This document shows positions 26,608-35,173 of a stretch of DNA of 64,000 bases, piece after piece. The position numbers were made by a program, and so were the translations under genes. The DNA lies in contig NZ_JBFRGU010000001.1 in the NCBI RefSeq assembly GCF_052115485.1, positions 310,001-374,000 of the forward strand, written 5' to 3'. This stretch comes from Microvirga sp052115485 (lineage in GTDB: Bacteria; Pseudomonadota; Alphaproteobacteria; Rhizobiales; Beijerinckiaceae). Position 1 is the first letter of the stretch. Each line of letters starts with the position of its first letter. The notes beneath the pieces were generated by a model. That model searched no databases. It saw nothing but the letters and a program-made list of their open reading frames with translations, and was not told where the DNA came from.

Positions 26608-28203
26608 TTACAAAGCCGCCCCGCTCTTCAAGAGCTTGTACGTCATCGAGTCCGTCAACGCTTGGAACGAAGCGTCTATGATGTTGGCTGAGACGCCAAT
26701 AGTGGTCCAGCGGTCCTTCGCACCATCCGCGAACTCTATGAGCACGCGCGTCACCGCATCCGATCCGCCTTGATAGATGCGGACCTTATAGTCGATCAGT
26801 TCGAGATCCTGGATGAGATCCTGATACTTGCCGAGATCCTTGCGCAAGGCGACGTCGAGCGCATTGACGGGGCCGTTGCCTTCCGCCGCCGAGATCATCA
26901 CCTCATCTCCAACGCGCACTTTCACGATGGCTTCGGAATCCGTGACAAGCTCGCCGAGTGCGTTGTAACGGCGCTCCACATTCACAGAGAAGCGCTCCAC
27001 ATCGAAGAAGGCAGGCACTTCGCCGAGCATACGTTTGACGAGTACGTAGAACGACGCATCCGCACCCTCGAAAGCGAAGCCCTCCGCTTCTTTGCGTTTC
27101 ACCTCGTCGAGCACTTTCCCGACACGCGGATCGTCCTTGGCGAGATCGAAACCGAGACGTTTCAACTCGGACAGGATATTCGAGCGTCCGCCCTGATCGG
27201 ACACCAGAACCCTGCGCTCGTTACCGACCGTTTCCGGCTCCACATGCTCATAAGTGCGTGGATCTTTCAGGACGGCGGACGCATGGATACCCGCCTTTGT
27301 GGCAAAGGCGCTCGCGCCGACGAAAGGCGAGTGGCGGTTGGGCTGACGGTTGAGGATTTCATCCACCTGCCGCGACACATGAGTGAGCTGTCCCAGCGCC
27401 TCTTCCGACACACCGAGATCGAAACGTTCGGCATAGCCATTCTTCAATTTCAACGCGCCAATGAGTGTCACGAGATTGGCGTTGCCGCAGCGCTCGCCGA
27501 GTCCGTTCAACGTGCCTTGGATATGTCGCGCACCCGACTCGACGGCCGCCAGCGAATTGGCGACCGCGCAACCGCAATCGTCATGCGTGTGAACGCCGAG
27601 ATTTTCACCCGGCACCGTCTTGGTCACCTTGCTGACGATGGCACTAACTTCATGCGGCAGCGTGCCGCCGTTCGTGTCACACAACACGACCCAGCGCGCA
27701 CCCGCGTCATACGCGGTCTTTGCGCAAGCGAGTGCGTATTGAGGATTGGCCTTGTAGCCGTCGAAGAAGTGCTCGCAATCGACGATGACCTCGCGACCCT
27801 TCTCGCGCGCCGCCGTGACGCTGTCTTGGATGCCGGCGAGGTTTTCTTCCAGAGTCGTTTCCAACGCCACATGGACATGATAATCCCACGCCTTCGCGAC
27901 AAAGGTGATCGCATCCGCCTCCGCTTCGAGTAGAGCAGCGACGCCAGGATCGTTCGAGACCGAACGCCCCGCGCGCTTCGTCATGCCGAAAGCCGTGAAC
28001 TTCGCTTTCGTCGTGCGCTTTTCGGAAAAGAAAGTCGTATCGAGCGGATTCGCCCCGGGATAACCGCCTTCGACATAGTCGATGCCGAGCTTGTCCAGGA
28101 GCGTCGCGATCGCGCGCTTGTCTTCGAGGGAGAAATCGACGCCCGTGGTCTGGGCCCCGTCCCTTAGAGTCGTGTCGAAAAGGTAGATGCGCTCGCGGCT
28201 CAT
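26608..28203 (-). CDS. cimA: Citramalate synthase
   Basis: 531 residues. Condenses pyruvate and acetyl-CoA to (R)-citramalate, opening the threonine-independent route to isoleucine. DRE-TIM motif LFDTTLRDGAQTTGVDFSLE at the N-terminus, the metal site GVHTHDDCGCAVANSLAA, then the C-terminal LeuA dimer/regulatory domain. The TIGR00977-like beginning (GAQTTGVDFS) separates it from 2-isopropylmalate synthase. The ATG at 28203 overlaps the GNAT stop (ATGA), so it is the last gene of the cysS-GNAT-cimA operon. Confidence 0.92.
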   Translation of the reverse strand: MSRERIYLFDTTLRDGAQTTGVDFSLEDKRAIATLLDKLGIDYVEGGYPGANPLDTTFFSEKRTTKAKFTAFGMTKRAGRSVSNDPGVAALLEAEADAITFVAKAWDYHVHVALETTLEENLAGIQDSVTAAREKGREVIVDCEHFFDGYKANPQYALACAKTAYDAGARWVVLCDTNGGTLPHEVSAIVSKVTKTVPGENLGVHTHDDCGCAVANSLAAVESGARHIQGTLNGLGERCGNANLVTLIGALKLKNGYAERFDLGVSEEALGQLTHVSRQVDEILNRQPNRHSPFVGASAFATKAGIHASAVLKDPRTYEHVEPETVGNERRVLVSDQGGRSNILSELKRLGFDLAKDDPRVGKVLDEVKRKEAEGFAFEGADASFYVLVKRMLGEVPAFFDVERFSVNVERRYNALGELVTDSEAIVKVRVGDEVMISAAEGNGPVNALDVALRKDLGKYQDLIQDLELIDYKVRIYQGGSDAVTRVLIEFADGAKDRWTTIGVSANIIDASFQALTDSMTYKLLKSGAAL

Positions 28204-28709
28204 GATGAAACCTTTCCGTCTTCCTTGGATGCGAAGCGCTTTTCCATGGTTGTGTTGGCAAGCCACTCGTCATCGAGCGGCACGGTGTTGCGACGTTGCG
28301 CCTGAAAGCCGCGTTGCCGGAAGAACGGCTCGGCATTGTCGCTGACATCAGCCGTCAACCGTTCGGCACCGCGCGCGCCGGCGAGCTTCTCGAGCGCCTC
28401 GTAAAGCATGGAGCCGACTCCCTGCCCGGCGACTGCCGGATGCACGTAAAGCAGCTCGATATGATCCGCCCCTTTGAGCGAAATGAACCCGACCGGCGAT
28501 CCGTCCATGGTCGCGATCAGGGTCAGACCTTCGGCGAGGCGCTGCGCGAAACTCTCTTCTTCGGCCTGCGCAGCCCAGGCTTCGCGCTGACCTTCGCTGT
28601 AGTCGTCCGCCGCCAGTTCCTCGATGCTCGCCTGAAAGATCTCCGCGAGTGTCGCCACATCGGACGGCAGGAACGGGCGAAGCGCGGGTTTGGGTAAAGC
28701 CTGTCCCAT
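28200..28709 (-). CDS. GNAT-family N-acetyltransferase
   Basis: 169 residues. Acetyl-CoA-binding motif A is seen as IELLYVHPAVAGQGVGSMLY (Q/RxxGxG/A as QGVGSM), followed by GFQAQRRNTVPLDDEWL, a pattern of YafP/YjaB-like acetyltransferases. Its start overlaps the cysS stop and its stop overlaps the cimA start, so translation of all three is coupled. The acceptor is unknown; the tight link to cysS and cimA suggests nothing specific. Confidence 0.88.
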   Translation of the reverse strand: MGQALPKPALRPFLPSDVATLAEIFQASIEELAADDYSEGQREAWAAQAEEESFAQRLAEGLTLIATMDGSPVGFISLKGADHIELLYVHPAVAGQGVGSMLYEALEKLAGARGAERLTADVSDNAEPFFRQRGFQAQRRNTVPLDDEWLANTTMEKRFASKEDGKVSS

Positions 28710-30178
28710 TATCGCGCGACCTCCCATGTGGTCGTGCCATCCTTGCTGTCCTTCACGACAACGCCGGAAGCGGCGAGTTCGTCGCGGATCCGGTCGGACT
28801 CGGCCCAGTTCTTCGAGGCGCGCGCTTCCTTGCGTGCAACGAGCAAGGCTTCGATGCGCATAGCATCGATCTTCGCGCCGCGTTGTTTGCGTGCGTGCCA
28901 TGCCTCCGCACTGTCCGACAGAAAGCCGAGAGCGCGCAGGTTCGCGACAAGCTCCGTGGATGCACCACTGCTATCCAGAGCATGAAGCTCCGCCAGCATT
29001 TTCGGCGTGTTGAGATCGTCGCCGAGCGCTTCGATCACCGCATCACTGAAGGCCGCCGATGCGCTCGCGCCTGCAAGGGCATACCAGCGGTCGAGGATCT
29101 TTTCGCTTTCCTCCAACCCCTTCACCGTCCAGTCGATAGGCTGGCGGTAATGGGTGCGGAGCATGTTGAAGCGCAGCACCTCACCCGGCCAGTCCTTGAG
29201 CAGATCGTGGATGGTGAAGAAATTGCCGAGCGATTTCGACATCTTCTCGCTTTCCACCTGCAGGAAGCCGTTATGCATCCAAACATTGGCCATGCGCTGC
29301 ATATCGAAAGCGCAGCAGGATTGCGCGATTTCGTTCTCGTGGTGTGGAAACACGAGATCGATGCCGCCGCCGTGAATGTCGAAGGTCTCGCGCTCAGACG
29401 GGTCCTTGCAGGTGAGACGGGTCTCAAAAGCCTGCACCAGATGCTTCCACGCCATGGCCGAGCATTCGATGTGCCACCCCGGGCGACCGGGCGTCTTGAT
29501 GCCACCGGGAGACGGCCACGCAGGATCCTGCGGGCCGGAGGGCTTCCACAGAACGAAATCCATCGGATCGTGTTTGTAGGGAGCGACATCGACACGCGCG
29601 CCGGAGAGCAGATCGTCGAGCGAGCGCTTCGAGAACGCGCCGTATTTCGGCACGTTCGGCAGGTTCCGCATGGCGCCGACACTGAACAGCACGTGCTCTT
29701 CCGCCACATAAGCCACGCCGCGCGCGATCAACCGGTCGATGATCATGCGCATTTCTTCGATATGCTCGGTGGCGCGCGGTTCGACGAAGCGCGGCGGCTG
29801 GCCGGGCTCGTTCACGTCGTCCGGCATCAGCACGCCGAGTGCGCGAATATCCGCATGAAACTGCTCTTCGGTCTTTCGCGTCACAACGCGGATTGCATCG
29901 TTGTGCGGAAGATCCGGGTAGTCCCGGACGGCACGCGCGTTGATCTTGTCATCCACGTCCGTGATGTTGCGGACATACGTGACTGCGCCCTCGCCATAGA
30001 CGTGACGCAACAATCGAAACAACACATCGAAAACGATGATCGGGCGCGCATTGCCGATATGCGCATAATCGTAGACGGTCGGGCCGCAGACGTAGAGGCG
30101 CACGTTCCTGGGATCGATCGGGACGAAATCGTCCTTCGACCGGGTCAACGTGTTGTGGAACCGCAAGGTAGGCGTCAT
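28709..30178 (-). CDS. cysS: Cysteine-tRNA ligase
   Basis: 489 residues. Class I aminoacyl-tRNA synthetase. CGPTVYDYAHIGNARP contains the first zinc cysteine and the HIGH motif (HIGN), further zinc ligands lie in the CSAM and HHENE regions (IECSAMAWKH, DLVFPHHENEIAQ), and KMSKSLGN is the second catalytic motif. Length slightly above the E. coli enzyme. First gene of the overlapping cysS-GNAT-cimA operon. Confidence 0.96.
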   Translation of the reverse strand: MTPTLRFHNTLTRSKDDFVPIDPRNVRLYVCGPTVYDYAHIGNARPIIVFDVLFRLLRHVYGEGAVTYVRNITDVDDKINARAVRDYPDLPHNDAIRVVTRKTEEQFHADIRALGVLMPDDVNEPGQPPRFVEPRATEHIEEMRMIIDRLIARGVAYVAEEHVLFSVGAMRNLPNVPKYGAFSKRSLDDLLSGARVDVAPYKHDPMDFVLWKPSGPQDPAWPSPGGIKTPGRPGWHIECSAMAWKHLVQAFETRLTCKDPSERETFDIHGGGIDLVFPHHENEIAQSCCAFDMQRMANVWMHNGFLQVESEKMSKSLGNFFTIHDLLKDWPGEVLRFNMLRTHYRQPIDWTVKGLEESEKILDRWYALAGASASAAFSDAVIEALGDDLNTPKMLAELHALDSSGASTELVANLRALGFLSDSAEAWHARKQRGAKIDAMRIEALLVARKEARASKNWAESDRIRDELAASGVVVKDSKDGTTTWEVAR

Positions 30179-30448
30179 GAAACCAAGTCCCTTCAGGCCG
30201 CTGGCCAGAGGGGAGTTTCGATCCTGAATTGAGAACGAGACGGCCCTAGCCAGCGTTGTGCGCTAGCTGCAAATAATCCCGGAGATGAGGATCGCTGCCG
30301 TGTTCATGGGATGATCAATGCCTTTTCGGCCCTCGCCCGTCAAGCGGGACTTTGGACGCGTGCCGCCTCGCTCCTCCAAAGGGCGTTAGCGGTTTTTTCA
30401 CCGCTCTTCGCCACAATCCGGTCACGTTCCAGTTCCGGGTACATCTCC

Positions 30449-30739
30449 ATGCGTCGTGCGTTCGCCGTGCTCAGCCTTTGCGTAGGCCTTTCTTCAACCG
30501 CCCTGTCAGCCTCCGAAGCGACATTCATCGTGCCGGCGAACGACGGTTACGGCATTGCCGAGTGCATGACCGGCGGCCTCGCCTGCGGCAAGATGGTGGC
30601 CGACAGCTGGTGCGAGGCTCAGGGCTACGCGAAAGCGGTCTCGTTCCGCGAAATCCAGCCGGAAGAGACCACCGGTTCGGTTCAAAAAGTGGCGAGCGCC
30701 CCTAAACCCGCTCCTATAGCGATCGTCTGCACAAACTAG
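30449..30739 (+). CDS. Small secreted protein, function unknown (96 aa)
   Basis: MRRAFAVLSLCVGLSSTALS is a signal peptide with cleavage near ALSASEA. The mature part holds cysteines in AECMTGGLACGK, DSWCEAQGYAKAV and the C-terminal IVCTN, so two disulfides are possible. I recognise the CxxxxxxCGKxVADxWCxAxGYxKA pattern from rhizobial hypothetical proteins. I took the ATG at 30449 because the signal peptide begins there; an upstream ATG at 30311 is poor. Its end overlaps the convergent creA gene by four bases. Confidence 0.75.
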   Translation: MRRAFAVLSLCVGLSSTALSASEATFIVPANDGYGIAECMTGGLACGKMVADSWCEAQGYAKAVSFREIQPEETTGSVQKVASAPKPAPIAIVCTN

Positions 30740-31245
30740 CTCTTCAACCAATCGGCGCATTTCGGAGCATCGCCACTGCTCCCCCACGGGGCGAGAGGCA
30801 CGCTGGATGTGGAGTTTTTGGGCGAACCCTCGATGGGCCGGTCCGAATAGACCATGTAAACCAGGGTATTCCGCCTGGCGTCGCAGCCGCGCACGATGTG
30901 CATGCGTTTGAAGATCAGGGAGCGGCGCTCACTGAAAACCACATCACCCTGCGTGAAACGCTCCTTGAAGCGAATGGGGCCGACCTGACGGCACGACAGC
31001 GAAATGTCCGAAACCTGCTCGGCCAAGCCCAGCGTGCCGGAAACGCCACCCTTTTCAGGGGTCGTGTAATGGCAGGCCACGCCCTCCACGACCGGATCGT
31101 CGAGGCCATAGACCGCGAGCTTGTCGTTAGGGGTCAGCGCGCGCCAGACAGTCGATTTCCTGAAAATCAGATCAGGCTCCTGCGCGGAGGCGGCGCTTGC
31201 CGCTCCCATCAGCAGTGCGAGAGCAAGGACTATTCGGGCGAACAT
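30736..31245 (-). CDS. creA: CreA-family periplasmic protein
   Basis: 169 residues. Signal peptide MFARIVLALALLMGAASAAS, then the CreA family pattern (KLAVYGLDDPVVEGVACHYT, DISLSCRQVGPI, RSLIFKRMHIVRGCDARRNTLVYMVYSDR). The start at 31245 has AGGAG eight bases upstream. CreA's role is unknown in E. coli, where it lies with the CreBC two-component genes; no such genes are here. Confidence 0.9.
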   Translation of the reverse strand: MFARIVLALALLMGAASAASAQEPDLIFRKSTVWRALTPNDKLAVYGLDDPVVEGVACHYTTPEKGGVSGTLGLAEQVSDISLSCRQVGPIRFKERFTQGDVVFSERRSLIFKRMHIVRGCDARRNTLVYMVYSDRPIEGSPKNSTSSVPLAPWGSSGDAPKCADWLKS

Positions 31246-31302
31246 CGATCGGGCTCCTGTCATCCCACCAGATGTGGGGAGATCTTGTCCGTTTGACGAG
31301 GG

Positions 31303-31686
31303 TCATTCAGGATGATGGCAGCAGACGCAGATCTTGTTGCCGTCAGGGTCGCGGAAATACGCTCCGTAATAATTCTCGTGATATTGCGGCCTTAGCCCCG
31401 GCGACCCCTCATCCGTCCCGCCCCCGGCGATGGCTGCGGCGTGACACGCCGTCACCACCGCCCGATTCGGCGCCAGAAACGCCACCATGGCACCGTTTCC
31501 AGAGACCGCCTCTCCTCCATTGAAAGGGCGCACCACGAGAAAGAGCGGCCGGCCGGCCGTCGGCTTGTAGGCGAGCATGTCTTCGGTGGAAAACCAAAGG
31601 CCAAGGTCGAGAGGCGCAAAAACGCCGTCGTAAAACGACTTTGCGCGCGCCAGATTATTTGATCCCACGGTCGTATGGCTGTACAT
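31303..31686 (-). CDS. VOC-family (glyoxalase/bleomycin-resistance fold) protein
   Basis: 127 residues. One vicinal-oxygen-chelate unit: HTTVGSNNLARAKSFYDGVF at the start and YHENYYGAYFRDPDGNKICV at the end supply the usual metal-site His and Glu/Asp positions. The reaction cannot be assigned. A GTG at 31695 would add three residues. It lies alone between creA and a DUF2865 gene. Confidence 0.83.
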   Translation of the reverse strand: MYSHTTVGSNNLARAKSFYDGVFAPLDLGLWFSTEDMLAYKPTAGRPLFLVVRPFNGGEAVSGNGAMVAFLAPNRAVVTACHAAAIAGGGTDEGSPGLRPQYHENYYGAYFRDPDGNKICVCCHHPE

Positions 31687-31837
31687 GCTTCGCACCCTAG
31701 AGCTTCACCGATGGCCAGCCTACCTCGCTTGCTTTCCGGCTGAAGCGCAAGGCAATCGTCACGCAAAGGTCGGTTTTGGCCTTAGAATGACCATCGAATT
31801 CGGCAACTGACGGCGCAGGCCTTTTGTTCTGAGCGGA

Positions 31838-32983
31838 ATGTTAATGGCAAAGACGTCTTTCAAACGCGCTTTTCTGGCCCTCGCCGCCTTTTTCCTGGCG
31901 GGAGGAGTGGCCTTAGCACAATCTCCTGAATGTCAGCGCTACCGCGCCGAATTGGCCACGCTCGACCGTAGCGGCAGCGGGATCGACCCGAATCTGGCAG
32001 CACAGGCTCAGGCCCAGCGCACTGAAATCTCGCGCCTCATGGCCTATCACCGCTCCATCGGCTGCGAGCGCGGACCGCTCGGCTTCCTATCGGGCCCGGC
32101 TCCCGCCGAATGCGGTCCCATCGACCAGCAGATCCGGCAGATGGAAGCGTCCTATTCGCGCCTCGTAGCGCAGGCCCGGGACAGCGGAGGCGGTACCGAA
32201 ATGCGTCGTCGCCAGCTTCAGGCCGCCGTCCAGCAGACCTGCGCCCTTGACCAGCCACGCGGCTTCTTCGAATCTCTCTTCGGCGCTCCCCGCCAGCCGC
32301 AGCAGCAGGTTGCTCCCGAGATGCTGGAGGAGGCTCCTCCCCAGGACCGTCCGCTCGGCGGTCGCCGTCTCGTCTGCGTGAAGACCTGCGATGGCTCCTT
32401 CTTCCCCCTGAGCAATGCGCCCACGGGACGGGAGGGCGCGGACGATATGTGCCAGGCGCTCTGCCCCGGCACGGAAACCGCCGCCTTCGCTACCTCGGGC
32501 GGCGAAGAATCGCTCGGCTATGCTGTGTCCTTGAAGGGGCAGCCTTACACGTCCCTCGCGAACGCTTTCAAATTCCGCAAGACTTTCGACGAAAGCTGCG
32601 CCTGCAAGAAGGAAGGCGATAGCTGGGCTGTGGTGCTGCGCCGCGCCGAAGGCATGCTCGATCAGAAGCGCGGAGACATGATCGTTTCGGCCGAAAAGGC
32701 GGAGGAATTGTCCCGTCCGAAGGCAGCAGCCCCTGCAAAGGGCAAGGCGGCCGACAAGAAGGCGAATGATGCTGCCGAAGCTCAAGCGGCGGAAGCCGCC
32801 GCCGCAGCACCGACCGCAAGCAGCGAATCGTCCGGTATCGGCCCACAATCCATCGAAGGCACCCGGGTGATCGGCCAGTCGGAAGGACCGAAGCGCGAAG
32901 TCGTGACGGAAGGTGGCGCGAAACGCACCGTTCGTGTCGTGGCACCGAACATCATCCCGGTGCCGGAAACGAAGACCCCTTAA
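31838..32983 (+). CDS. DUF2865 secreted protein
   Basis: 381 residues. Signal peptide (FKRAFLALAAFFLAGGVALA), cysteine-containing coiled region (QSPECQRYRAELATLD), then the conserved DUF2865 block LVCVKTCDGSFFPLSNAPTG, CQALCPGTETAAF, VSLKGQPYTSLANAFKFRKT and SCACKKEG. The tail is Ala/Lys-rich and low complexity (about residues 290-340). Restricted to Hyphomicrobiales as far as I know, function unknown. The second ATG at 31844 is an equal start candidate. Confidence 0.87.
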   Translation: MLMAKTSFKRAFLALAAFFLAGGVALAQSPECQRYRAELATLDRSGSGIDPNLAAQAQAQRTEISRLMAYHRSIGCERGPLGFLSGPAPAECGPIDQQIRQMEASYSRLVAQARDSGGGTEMRRRQLQAAVQQTCALDQPRGFFESLFGAPRQPQQQVAPEMLEEAPPQDRPLGGRRLVCVKTCDGSFFPLSNAPTGREGADDMCQALCPGTETAAFATSGGEESLGYAVSLKGQPYTSLANAFKFRKTFDESCACKKEGDSWAVVLRRAEGMLDQKRGDMIVSAEKAEELSRPKAAAPAKGKAADKKANDAAEAQAAEAAAAAPTASSESSGIGPQSIEGTRVIGQSEGPKREVVTEGGAKRTVRVVAPNIIPVPETKTP

Positions 32984-33023
32984 GGATCAGGATCGCCGCG
33001 CCCCCCTGCGCGGCGACCTTCTC

Positions 33024-33644
33024 TCAGGTCAGCGGAATCATGACAGCCTTGCGGTAGGCAGGCCGCTCTTTGAGCCGCTCATACCACGCCGCCATGTGCG
33101 GCAAGGCCGGGCGCTCGATCGGCATCTCGAACCACGCATAGGCATAGCAACCGATTGGAAAGTCGCCTATTCCGAGTTGATCGCCGGAGAGGAACGGCTT
33201 TTGAGCAAGAGCCGCGTCTACGATCTTGAAAAGACCGCCGCAGATCTTCAATGCCTTATCGAGAGCAGCCATGTCTTTCTGCTCGGGCGAAAAACGGACG
33301 ATGTTCCAGAAGACATCGCGAAACGGAAGCGCGACGGACGAGGTCGCCCAATCCATCCATTTATCGGCGCTCGCCCGCTCAGGAACATCGCGTGGATAGA
33401 GCGTGCCGTCGCCATATTTGGCGGCGAAATAGCGGACAATCGCGTTCGATTCCCAGAGAACGAAGTCGCCGTCCTTGATGCACGGCACCAACCCATTCGG
33501 GTTCATGGCGCGATATTCAGGGTCGTTCACGACACCGAACGATCCGCCGGCATTGATGTGCTCGAACGGAACGCCCAGTTCCTCGGCGCACCAGAGCACC
33601 TTCTTCACATTGGTCGAATTTCCCCGGCCCCAGATCGTCAGCAT
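33024..33644 (-). CDS. Glutathione S-transferase family protein
   Basis: 206 residues. Thioredoxin-like N-terminal domain (LTIWGRGNSTNVKKVLWCAE, GLVPCIKDGDFVLWESNAIV with the ES pair that binds the glutathione gamma-glutamyl group), then an all-helical C-terminal domain (IGDFPIGCYAYAWF). Probably cytosolic; substrate unknown. 33 bases downstream of gltX on the same strand. Confidence 0.9.
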   Translation of the reverse strand: MLTIWGRGNSTNVKKVLWCAEELGVPFEHINAGGSFGVVNDPEYRAMNPNGLVPCIKDGDFVLWESNAIVRYFAAKYGDGTLYPRDVPERASADKWMDWATSSVALPFRDVFWNIVRFSPEQKDMAALDKALKICGGLFKIVDAALAQKPFLSGDQLGIGDFPIGCYAYAWFEMPIERPALPHMAAWYERLKERPAYRKAVMIPLT

Positions 33645-33677
33645 CGAAATCTCTCCAGTTTGAATGGGCGACGACTA

Positions 33678-35018
33678 TCAGGCCGACTGACCCGACAACC
33701 TCGCCTTCGCCTTCTCCGGCCCAATGAGCGGCAATAACGCCGCAAGCTCGGGACCGTGTTCGAGACCGGTGAGTGCAAGACGCAAGGGCATGAACAAGGC
33801 CTTGCCCTTCAAACCCGTCTCGGCCTTCACGGCCTCCGTCCAGGCCTTCCACGTGGAGACATCCCATGGCGCGGATGGGAGCAACTTAAGAGCAACCTCG
33901 GTGAAACCCTTGTCCACGATGACAGGCGACAGGGGGCCCTGAACCACCGTCCACCACTGCTTGGCCTCGGGCAGTCTCGTCAGATTGGTACGAACCGCGA
34001 GCCAGAATGCTTCATCGCCATCGATGCCGAGCTTCTTGAGCCGGTCGCGAGCCTTCTCGTAAGGCATCTCGTGAACGAGCCGCGCATTCAACTGATCGAG
34101 CTCGTGCTCATCGAACTTGGCGGGCGCGCGCGAAATGTGAGTGAAATCGATGAGGCTCGCGAGTTCATTGAGGTCGGCGACGGGCCGCACCGATTCCGCC
34201 GTGCCGACGAGGACTGCAAGAGCCGCTACGGCAAGCGGCTCCATGCCCGCTTCACGCAGGCTCGTCAGCGAGAGATGGCCGAGGCGCTTGGAGAGCCCCT
34301 CCCCGCTCGCAGTCGTGAGCAGGTTGATGTGCCCGAAGAGCGGCAGATGCGTGCCGAGCGCTTCGAAAATCTGGATCTGCACCGCCGTGTTGGTGACGTG
34401 GTCCTCGCCCCGGATCACGTGAGAAATCTTGAGATCCACGTCATCGACGATGGATGGCAATGTGTAGAGATAGGTGCCATCCTCACGCACCAAAATCGGA
34501 TCGGACAACGAACTGCAATCCACATGGCTTTCGCCACGGACCATGTCGGTCCAATGGATAACGCGGTGGTCGAGACGGAAGCGCCAATGGGGTTTGCGTC
34601 CCTCGGCTTCGAGCTTTTCCCGCTCCTCTTCCGTGAGTTTGAGAGCCGCGCGATCATAGATCGGCGGAAGCCCGCGTGCGAGCTGGCGCTTGCGGCGAAA
34701 TTCCAGTTCCTCTGCGGTCTCGTAGCAAGGATAGAGACGCCCGCCATTCCGTAACTTGTCCGCGGCTTCGTCGTAGAGCTCCACGCGTTCTGACTGGCGC
34801 ACCACGATGTCCGGCGGCGTGCCGAGCCAGGCCAGATCGACCTCGGTCGCATCGGCATATTCGCGTTTGGAGCGCACGAGATCGGTATCGTCGAAGCGCA
34901 GAACGAACACGCCGCCTTCGCGACGGGCGAAAAGCGCGTTCATCAATGCCTGACGGGCATTGCCGATATGGATGAGCCCGGTCGGAGACGGGGCGAAGCG
35001 AACGATTGGCTTGGACAT
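33678..35018 (-). CDS. gltX: Glutamate-tRNA ligase
   Basis: 446 residues, class I synthetase. VRFAPSPTGLIHIGNARQAL contains the HIGH motif (HIGN), LSKRLGHLSL the KMSKS equivalent, and FRLDHRVIHWTDMVRG the glutamate-site region. Alphaproteobacteria usually carry two GltX paralogues; the short length suggests this is the second type, but only this copy is in the window. GST gene follows. Confidence 0.94.
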   Translation of the reverse strand: MSKPIVRFAPSPTGLIHIGNARQALMNALFARREGGVFVLRFDDTDLVRSKREYADATEVDLAWLGTPPDIVVRQSERVELYDEAADKLRNGGRLYPCYETAEELEFRRKRQLARGLPPIYDRAALKLTEEEREKLEAEGRKPHWRFRLDHRVIHWTDMVRGESHVDCSSLSDPILVREDGTYLYTLPSIVDDVDLKISHVIRGEDHVTNTAVQIQIFEALGTHLPLFGHINLLTTASGEGLSKRLGHLSLTSLREAGMEPLAVAALAVLVGTAESVRPVADLNELASLIDFTHISRAPAKFDEHELDQLNARLVHEMPYEKARDRLKKLGIDGDEAFWLAVRTNLTRLPEAKQWWTVVQGPLSPVIVDKGFTEVALKLLPSAPWDVSTWKAWTEAVKAETGLKGKALFMPLRLALTGLEHGPELAALLPLIGPEKAKARLSGQSA

Positions 35019-35069
35019 GAAATCCCTATGACAAAGGGTCTTGCGAGATGCAATGGACGAAGCGGCGGC

Positions 35070-35173
35070 TAGAGTTTGATCGCTTCAGATTGAAACATGA
35101 TCAAACTCTAGTTCTTTTGATGCCGCATGATCCGGGCGAACAACCGGTTTCCACTTGTTCTGATCATTCTCTA
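35070..35173 (-). repeat. Composite palindromic repeat, copy A (ends in nadE stop codon)
   Basis: Left half is a hairpin, TAGAGTTTGATC (35070-35081) against GATCAAACTCTA (35099-35110). Right half contains GATGCCGCATGATCCGGGCG, AACAACCGGTTTCCACTTG and TGATCATTCTCTA. Read on the minus strand the element starts TAGAGAATGATCAG, and its TAG is the nadE stop. Related copies are at 48588, 49112, 61303 and, as a stub, 52358. Confidence 0.85.

Noticed and set aside
28649..30232. 527-residue plus-strand ORF antisense to cysS
   Set aside because: Sense strand carries the HIGN and KMSKS motifs of CysS; the antisense frame is a shadow.
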